From Bifidobacterium angulatum DSM 20098 = JCM 7096 (GTDB lineage Bacteria; Actinomycetota; Actinomycetes; Actinomycetales; Bifidobacteriaceae): 64,000 bases of DNA. Under the pieces are notes generated by a model. The model made no database searches, was not told where the DNA came from, and saw only the letters and a program-made list of their open reading frames with translations. The stretch's first letter is position 1. The number at the start of each line of letters is the position of its first letter. Of the stretch, positions 58,521-64,000 are shown one piece after another. The position numbers and the translations under genes are program-made. The stretch spans positions 62,001-126,000 of the forward strand of contig NZ_AP012322.1 in assembly GCF_001025155.1 (NCBI RefSeq), read 5' to 3'.

Positions 58521-59474
58521 TCACGAGGCCATCGGTACGCCCGACCTTCGCAGTTTTGCCACCATTGGTTTTATCTGCAGTACATCATTGAACGTAAGCC
58601 GGATGATATCCGTGACTCCGGCGCGACGAAGACCTTGCTCACGATTTCGCTCCAATTGAACGGTCTCCTGGATGCTTCTATTGCTGGTCATTTCCGGATC
58701 GACGTACTTGGCCGTACCGTCGAACTCGCAAACGATGCTTCTGCCGTCGTCGGTACGCCAAAGAAAATCGACCCTGTATTGCTGTCCGGTTGCGGGATCC
58801 ACAATAACGACCTGTAACCGCGGTTCCGCAAAACCAGCTTCAATCATCGTTCCGCGCGCAAAGGACTCGCCGCCGTTATCGCTTGCAGCATTGGTGTAGC
58901 GCAGCAGCTTGATGATTTTCGAGCAATCTTGAGTGATGAGCGAGCACTCCTTCATCAGTGCCGCCTCATCGAGCCCGCCTGCGGCTGCGGAATCGAAAAC
59001 TGGTAGTGCGCCTCGGAATTCCTGCGTATTGCCGCAATCGACAAGCGTGCGGGCCTTATTGGTGACCGGGATTCCGCTTGCTATTGTTGCATCGTGCTTT
59101 GGGTATGGGCTGTAGATGACATGAAGCTTGTCATGTGGCCGATACGAGCCATGAGTGGAAAGCGTGATGGTTATTTCATGATGAAGGAACCACTGGTGTT
59201 CGAAGCCGTATGCGGCTGCTGCGGTGAGCCCGGCAAATACCCAGTTTGGGTGCATTCCCCTGAGCGTGCGTGCCATATGCAGTGATTGTTCGGCGCCGTT
59301 TAGACGATTCCAATATTCGTGACGAGAATACAGGCCGGGGTATGGTTTGGCCAGATCGCCCGCAAGATACCTTCGATAGAGGCCTTTTTGGATGAGCGAA
59401 TTGGTGCTGTGGGCGCAGCATTGCATTTTTTCGGACTGGTCAAGCAGTCGGTCGACTTGAGGATAGGCTTTCAT
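58521..59474 (-). CDS. AbiEi-antitoxin-like protein with nuclease-type C-terminus
   Basis: This 317-residue protein resembles actinobacterial proteins annotated as AbiEi-family or DUF559-type. The N-terminal half has a winged-helix-like region (LIQKGLYRRYLAGDLAKPYPGLY) followed by WVFAGLTAAAAYGFEH. The C-terminal half has VDFLWRTDDGRSIVCEFDG, matching a PD-(D/E)xK-like D...ExD pattern. No AbiEii toxin gene (nucleotidyltransferase) is adjacent, so it is not a standard type IV toxin-antitoxin pair. It lies between two 162-bp direct repeats, which suggests acquisition as a unit. Codon use looks less GC-biased than in neighbours. Confidence 0.7.
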   Translation of the reverse strand: MKAYPQVDRLLDQSEKMQCCAHSTNSLIQKGLYRRYLAGDLAKPYPGLYSRHEYWNRLNGAEQSLHMARTLRGMHPNWVFAGLTAAAAYGFEHQWFLHHEITITLSTHGSYRPHDKLHVIYSPYPKHDATIASGIPVTNKARTLVDCGNTQEFRGALPVFDSAAAGGLDEAALMKECSLITQDCSKIIKLLRYTNAASDNGGESFARGTMIEAGFAEPRLQVVIVDPATGQQYRVDFLWRTDDGRSIVCEFDGTAKYVDPEMTSNRSIQETVQLERNREQGLRRAGVTDIIRLTFNDVLQIKPMVAKLRRSGVPMAS

Positions 59475-60125
59475 GATTTGACGCTATCTTGCGGAGGCTG
59501 CCCTCGGAAAGTCTGATTGCCGGTTGTGGATAACTCGTGGTTCCTGCGCGTGTCGGCGGGTGGTTTGGCGTAATTGGGGAGGGCGGAGGGGCTTCTGCTG
59601 AATGGTTTCCTAGGAGTTGAAAGAGACGCCTACCAGGTTCGTGTTCGCCAAAACAGGAATCGGTTTTCCGGGCGCTGAGAGGTGACGGGCTTTTCAGTGC
59701 GGATGGATGACGCCTTTGTTTCCGGGCGTGGGCGGGAATGACTGCTGGTTGGCTTGCGAACGTCCTGATTATTCCATTGGCTGGATGTTTTTGGCGTCTG
59801 AGTGGTGCTTCAACGGTTGCTTTTCCCATTGGCTGGATATTTTGGGCGTCTGAGGGGCATGTGAGAGGGTGTTTTTATCCAGTCGGTGGGAGAAATGGCC
59901 GGTAGGCGGGTTTTGGGCGTCCGTATTCATCCAGCCGGTGGGGAAATCGGTCGCTGGCCGAACTGACATAACAGCACCGGGCAGTATGCATGATGGCTTT
60001 GCGGAACTGCGGCCGAGTGGTGGCCGAGCTCGCGGGCGGTCGAGATTCCAAAACGATGTGAGGGGCCTGGAATTGGCATGAAATAGGGCGCGTGCTCGTC
60101 ACACAGACGCGATACTGTTAAAGCC
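59475..60125. other. Intergenic region with repeat copy 2
   Basis: This 651-bp gap contains repeat copy 2 and otherwise no supported gene. Short open frames here have no ribosome-binding site or family resemblance. The gatC promoter should lie between about 60060 and 60120. Confidence 0.5.
59773..59934. repeat. 162-bp direct repeat, copy 2
   Basis: It has the same order of inner repeats as copy 1 (CATTGGCTGGAT words, GGGGCATGTGAGAGGGTG, TCCGTATTCATCCAG) with scattered substitutions. Together the copies bracket the AbiEi-like gene. Confidence 0.85.
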
Positions 60126-60425
60126 ATGCCTACTTTCACCAAAGAAGAAATCGTGCATTTGGGCGATTTGGCCCGAATCGCACTGAGCGATGAAGAAATT
60201 ACCCGCCTGCAGGGCGAGCTGAACGTCATTGCCGACTCCATCGATATGGTTCAGGAAGTCGCCACCGACGATGTTGAACCGACCGCCAACCCGATTCCGC
60301 TGGAAGCGTACCTGCGCCCCGACGTTCCTGAGACGCCGTTGACCCAGGCCGAGGCTCTTGCCGGCGGCCCGAAGACCGAGGCGGGCATGTTTGTTGCCCC
60401 GCGCATTCTGGGAAGCGAGGAGTGA
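60126..60425 (+). CDS. gatC: Aspartyl/glutamyl-tRNA amidotransferase subunit C
   Basis: This 99-residue small subunit stabilises the GatCAB complex that converts Glu-tRNA(Gln) and Asp-tRNA(Asn) to Gln- and Asn-tRNA. It starts [20 protein letters not shown], contains [14 protein letters not shown] and the [18 protein letters not shown] region that wraps around GatA. It overlaps or directly abuts gatA (GAGGAG for gatA is in its last codons), so the genes are coupled. Confidence 0.96.
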   Translation: MPTFTKEEIVHLGDLARIALSDEEITRLQGELNVIADSIDMVQEVATDDVEPTANPIPLEAYLRPDVPETPLTQAEALAGGPKTEAGMFVAPRILGSEE

Positions 60426-60427
60426 GC

Positions 60428-61966
60428 ATGACGAACGTAGCAGATCTGGTCAAGCTTTCCGCCGCCGAAATGGGCGCGGCCATCAAGAAGGGCGAGGTTT
60501 CCAGCCGCGAACTGGTCGACGCGCATCTTGACGTCATCGAAGCCGCCGAGCCGAGCGTGCAGGCCTTCCTGAAGGTCTCCGCCGACGAGGCCCGCGAACA
60601 GGCCGATGCCTTCGATGCCAAGAGCGCCGAGGAGAAGGCCGCGTTGCCGGAGCTGGCAGGCGTGCCGATCGCGATCAAGGACATGATCGTCACCAAGGGC
60701 ATCGAAACCACCGCAGCCTCCAAGATCCTCGAAGGTTGGATCCCCCCGTACGACGCAACCGTTATCGAAAAGCTCAAGGCTGCCGGCATGCCGATTCTCG
60801 GCAAGACCAACCTGGATGAGTTCGCGCAGGGTTCCTCCACCGAGCATTCCGCATACAAGACCACGCATAATCCGTGGGATACCGACCGCGTCCCCGGCGG
60901 CTCCGGCGGCGGCTCCGCTTCCGCTGTGGCGGCATTCGAAGCTCCGCTGGCCCTCGGCACTGATACAGGTGGCTCCATCCGCCAGCCGGGCGCGCTGACC
61001 GGTACTGTCGGCGTCAAGCCCACCTATGGTGGTGTTTCCCGTTTCGGCGCCATCGCCATGGCTTCCTCGCTCGATCAGATCGGCCCGTGCTCCCGCACCG
61101 TGCTCGACTCCGCACTGCTGCAGGAGATCATCGGTGGCCATGATAAGCGTGACTCTACTTCCATTCCGGAGGGCCCGCGTCCGATGGTCGCCGCCGCCCG
61201 TGAAGGCATGAAGCGCGATCTGAAGGGTCTCAAGGTCGGTCTGATCAAGGAGCTTGGCGGCGACGGATTCCAGCCGGGCGTCGAAGCTCGTTTCAACGAG
61301 GGCGTGAAGAAGCTTGAGGAGATGGGTGCTGAAGTCACCGAGGTGTCTCTGCCGCACCTGCCGTACTCCCTGGGCGCGTACTACATCATCATGCCGTCCG
61401 AGGTCAGCTCCAACCTGGCCCGTTATGATGGCATGCGCTACGGCCTGCGTGTGATGCCGCCGGACAACGTGCCGCAGACCGCAGCCAACATGATGGCCTA
61501 CACCCGCGAGGCCGGCTTCGGCGACGAGGTCAAGCGTCGTATCATCCTCGGCACCTATGCGCTGTCCGCCGGTTATTACGATGCCTGGTACGGTTCCGCG
61601 CAGAAGGTCCGTACCCTCATCATCGACGACTTCAAGAAGGCGTTTGAGAAGGTCGACGTGCTCGTTGGCCCGACCAGCCCGGTCACCGCCTTCAAGTTCG
61701 GTGAGAAGACTGAGGATCCGATGGCCATGTACGCCATCGATATCACCACTATTCCGGCCAACCTCGCCGGCGTTCCGGCCATGAGCATCCCGGCCGGCCT
61801 GAGCGACGACGGACTGCCTGTCGGTTTCCAGTTCATCGCGCCGCAGCAGCGTGACGAAGTGATGTACAAGCCGGCCGCAGCTCTTGAAGCCGCGCTGGAA
61901 GACGAATGGAACGGCCCGATCTGGAAGTCGCTGAACGCTTCCTGGCTCGACGGCCAGGCCAAGTGA
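60428..61966 (+). CDS. gatA: Aspartyl/glutamyl-tRNA amidotransferase subunit A
   Basis: This 512-residue amidase-signature enzyme releases ammonia from glutamine and passes it to GatB. The Ser-cisSer-Lys triad is visible as VPIAIKDMI (Lys), [13 protein letters not shown] and [16 protein letters not shown] 60428 is set by GAGGAG at 60416-60421; GTG 60422 overlaps that site. It is the second gene of gatC-gatA-gatB. Confidence 0.97.
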   Translation: MTNVADLVKLSAAEMGAAIKKGEVSSRELVDAHLDVIEAAEPSVQAFLKVSADEAREQADAFDAKSAEEKAALPELAGVPIAIKDMIVTKGIETTAASKILEGWIPPYDATVIEKLKAAGMPILGKTNLDEFAQGSSTEHSAYKTTHNPWDTDRVPGGSGGGSASAVAAFEAPLALGTDTGGSIRQPGALTGTVGVKPTYGGVSRFGAIAMASSLDQIGPCSRTVLDSALLQEIIGGHDKRDSTSIPEGPRPMVAAAREGMKRDLKGLKVGLIKELGGDGFQPGVEARFNEGVKKLEEMGAEVTEVSLPHLPYSLGAYYIIMPSEVSSNLARYDGMRYGLRVMPPDNVPQTAANMMAYTREAGFGDEVKRRIILGTYALSAGYYDAWYGSAQKVRTLIIDDFKKAFEKVDVLVGPTSPVTAFKFGEKTEDPMAMYAIDITTIPANLAGVPAMSIPAGLSDDGLPVGFQFIAPQQRDEVMYKPAAALEAALEDEWNGPIWKSLNASWLDGQAK

Positions 61967-61999
61967 TCGACGGATCGGAAAGGATTTAAAGGAATCATC

Positions 62000-63496
62000 A
62001 TGGCTGAAAAACTGATGAAGTACTCCGAGGCCGTCAAGCAGTTTGACCCGGTGCTCGGTCTGGAAACCCACGTGGAACTGTCCACCAAGACGAAGCTGTT
62101 CTGCCCTGCCGAGGTCTCCTTCGGCGGCGAGCCGAACAGCCAGCTGACCCCGGTCTCCCTGGGTCTGCCAGGCTCCCTGCCGGTGGTCAACAAGACCGCC
62201 GTCGACTATGCGATCAAGCTGGGTCTCGCCCTGCATTGCGAGATTGCCGAGTGGAGCCAGTTCGCCCGTAAGAACTACTTCTACCCGGACATGCCGCGCG
62301 ACTACCAGATCTCGCAGTACGACAAGCCGACCAACGGCAACGGCTATCTTGATGTCGAGCTTGACGACGGCACCATCTTCCGTGTGCCGATCGAGCGTGC
62401 GCATATCGAGGACGACGCCGGCAAGAACACCCACGTTGGTGGCGCGGACGGCCGTATCGAGGGCGCCGACCACTCCCTGGTCGACTACAACCGTGCCGGC
62501 GTGCCGCTGATTGAGATCGTGACCAAGCCGATCGAAGGCGTGGGCGAGCGTGCCCCGGAGATCGCCGGTGCCTACATGCGTGCCATCCGCGACATCGTGC
62601 GTGCGCTGAACATCTCCCACGCGCGTATGGAGCAGGGCAACATGCGTGCCGATGTGAACGTGTCGCTGCGCCGCGACCCGAGCGATCCGTTCGGCACCCG
62701 TTCCGAGACCAAGAACGTGAATACGTTCCGTGGCATCGAGAAGACCGTGCAGTACGAGATTCGCCGTCAGGCGCAGATTCTTTCCGAAGGCGGCGAGATC
62801 CTGCAGGAGACCCGCCACTGGGATGAGGCTTCGCAGACCACCGCCGGCGGCCGTGTGAAGTCCGACGCCGACGACTACCGCTACTTCCCGGATCCGGATC
62901 TGGTGATGCTGCACATCACCAAGGAGCATATCGAAGAGATCAAGGCTCAGATGCCGGAGATGCCGCGTGAACGCCGCAACCGCCTGAAGGCCGAATGGGG
63001 CTTGAACGATGTGCAGATGCGCGACATTCTCAACGCCGATGCGCTTGATCTGATCGAAGCCACCGTGGCTGAGGGCGCTACCGCAGCCGGTGCGCGCAAG
63101 TGGTGGCTGGGCGAGCTTTCCCGCGAGGCCAACGCCAAGGGCGTGACCTTGGAGGAGCTCCCGATCACTCCGGCCGATGTTGCCGAGATCGAGAAGCTGA
63201 TCGCCGACGGCAAGCTGAACGACAAGCTTGCCAAGCAGACCGTTGCCGGCGTGCTCGCCGGTGAAGGCACGCCGAGCGAAGTTGTCGAGAAGCGCGGCCT
63301 GAAGGTCGTTTCCGACGATGGCTTGATCGACAAGGCCGTGGATGAGGCGTTCGCCGCCAATCCGGATGTTGTCGAGAAGCTCAAGAGCGGCAATATGAAG
63401 CCGATGGGTGTCATCATCGGTGCCGTGATGAGGGCCACGCGCGGCCAGGCCGACGCGAAGGCCGTCACCAAGGTGGTTATGAGCAAGATCAAGTGA
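62000..63496 (+). CDS. gatB: Aspartyl/glutamyl-tRNA amidotransferase subunit B
   Basis: This 498-residue subunit phosphorylates the Glu- or Asp-tRNA and transfers ammonia. The cradle domain starts [21 protein letters not shown] and includes [16 protein letters not shown] and [10 protein letters not shown]; the C-terminal YqeY-like tail ([19 protein letters not shown]) binds tRNA. The ribosome-binding site AAAGGA lies upstream. A GC-rich terminator follows. Confidence 0.97.
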   Translation: MAEKLMKYSEAVKQFDPVLGLETHVELSTKTKLFCPAEVSFGGEPNSQLTPVSLGLPGSLPVVNKTAVDYAIKLGLALHCEIAEWSQFARKNYFYPDMPRDYQISQYDKPTNGNGYLDVELDDGTIFRVPIERAHIEDDAGKNTHVGGADGRIEGADHSLVDYNRAGVPLIEIVTKPIEGVGERAPEIAGAYMRAIRDIVRALNISHARMEQGNMRADVNVSLRRDPSDPFGTRSETKNVNTFRGIEKTVQYEIRRQAQILSEGGEILQETRHWDEASQTTAGGRVKSDADDYRYFPDPDLVMLHITKEHIEEIKAQMPEMPRERRNRLKAEWGLNDVQMRDILNADALDLIEATVAEGATAAGARKWWLGELSREANAKGVTLEELPITPADVAEIEKLIADGKLNDKLAKQTVAGVLAGEGTPSEVVEKRGLKVVSDDGLIDKAVDEAFAANPDVVEKLKSGNMKPMGVIIGAVMRATRGQADAKAVTKVVMSKIK

Positions 63497-63538
63497 TGTG
63501 ATCTGACTCGATCCTTTGGCGGGTTCCGGCCCGCCGAT

Positions 63539-63580
63539 CATGCGGGGCGTGTGCTGGGAAACCGGCGCACGCCCCGCATG
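63539..63580 (+). terminator. Terminator after gatB
   Basis: CATGCGGGGCGTGTGC pairs with GCGCACGCCCCGCATG (one wobble) around a 10-nt loop, followed by GCTTTG. A smaller GGCGGG/CCCGCC hairpin precedes it at about 63518. Confidence 0.7.
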
Positions 63581-63767
63581 GCTTTGTTGCGATGCGTATG
63601 CGTCGAAAACGACGAGGAAACCATCGTTTATTGGTTTCGCGCCGGTTCGTGGGCGTTATGCGCCTATTATCCTATTGTGTTCCCAGCAATCCTCCAGTCG
63701 GGTAGAATACCGTCGGAATGGATGTGGGCAAACCACACGATGTCAATGACGCAAGGATGAAATACAC

Positions 63768-64000
63768 ATGCCAGATAATGCTGCACAGTCGGAATCCCGA
63801 GAGCTGCCGGCCAGTATCGCCATCCCTCCCGTACGCGGTGAAATGGTGCGTCTGCGCCCGGCTACCGTCGAAGACCTCGACAGGATGGATGTGATCGATG
63901 CCTATCCGGGGGCTTCTGGCATTACCGGCAAGGATCGCGTGGCCGAACGTGCCGCCGTGCACGCCTGGGTGCGTCGTTCCGTGGCTTGGAGCAAGGGCGA
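63768..64000 (+). CDS. GNAT-family acetyltransferase, N-terminal part (runs off the window)
   Basis: The first 77 codons start MPDNAAQSESRELPASIAIP and continue VRGEMVRLRPATVEDLDRMD, the usual first strand and helix of a GNAT N-acetyltransferase. AAGGATG precedes the ATG at good spacing. The acetyl-CoA motif is beyond the window end, so the substrate cannot be guessed. Confidence 0.7.
   Translation, partial: MPDNAAQSESRELPASIAIPPVRGEMVRLRPATVEDLDRMDVIDAYPGASGITGKDRVAERAAVHAWVRRSVAWSKG

Noticed and set aside
60251..63541. 1096-codon minus-strand frame opposite gatCAB
   Set aside because: It covers the complete gatC-gatA-gatB operon; no start signal or recognisable domain.

Overview
The window is chromosomal DNA from a high-GC Gram-positive bacterium, almost certainly a Bifidobacterium. 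The sucrose phosphorylase closely resembles the B. adolescentis enzyme as I remember it. GH42 beta-galactosidase, many LacI-family regulators, a dnaK-grpE-dnaJ-hspR operon and Leloir genes also fit, so I infer the B. adolescentis/catenulatum/pseudocatenulatum group. I see no IS element, phage, CRISPR array or rRNA. There is one tRNA gene.

Layout. (1) 1-5.0 kb: the 5' end of malQ (minus strand), then the heat-shock operon dnaK-grpE-dnaJ-hspR behind two HAIR (HspR) operators. (2) 5.0-14.4 kb: housekeeping genes (HAD phosphatase, DedA protein, TatD, Kup, class II glutamine amidotransferase, HD hydrolase), then a leftward FtsX-type permease with an ABC subunit that has lost several ATPase motifs. 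(3) 14.6-33.4 kb: a large galactoside region with a LacI regulator, galK, galT (class II), galE, a two-subunit GH2 beta-galactosidase (lacL/lacM, overlapping by 20 bp), two GPH-family sugar symporters, three more LacI regulators and a GH42 beta-galactosidase. The palindrome TTTAGTAAA recurs at four promoter-proximal places here. (4) 33.4-38.0 kb: sucrose phosphorylase behind two strong palindromic operators, a broken sucrose-type MFS permease and an intact related permease. (5) 38.0-42.6 kb: a predicted 22-codon Ile/Leu leader peptide with a full attenuator before an MHS-family transporter, then two tandem ilvC genes. The leader and ilvC-1 share an operator-like palindrome. (6) 42.6-46.0 kb: a gene remnant, a fifth LacI regulator, then rpsF-ssb-rpsR-rplI. 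(7) 46-52 kb: two divergent zinc-ribbon membrane proteins, tRNA-Lys(CTT) and a glycerol facilitator. (8) 52-64 kb: a copper-type P1B ATPase with N-terminal cupredoxin-like and C-terminal YHS domains, rmuC, a PRTase-like gene, a SpoU methyltransferase, an AbiEi-like gene between two 162-bp direct repeats, gatC-gatA-gatB, and the start of a GNAT acetyltransferase.

How the parts fit (inference): the middle of the window is a carbohydrate island in which lactose or galactosides enter through GPH symporters, are cut by LacLM or the GH42 enzyme, and the galactose passes through GalK/GalT/GalE. Sucrose is handled by phosphorolysis. The most novel-looking signals are the attenuator before the MHS transporter, the shared operator with ilvC, the near-parS sites around 28.5 and 29.9 kb, an isolated 40-codon gene, and the repeat-flanked AbiEi-like gene.
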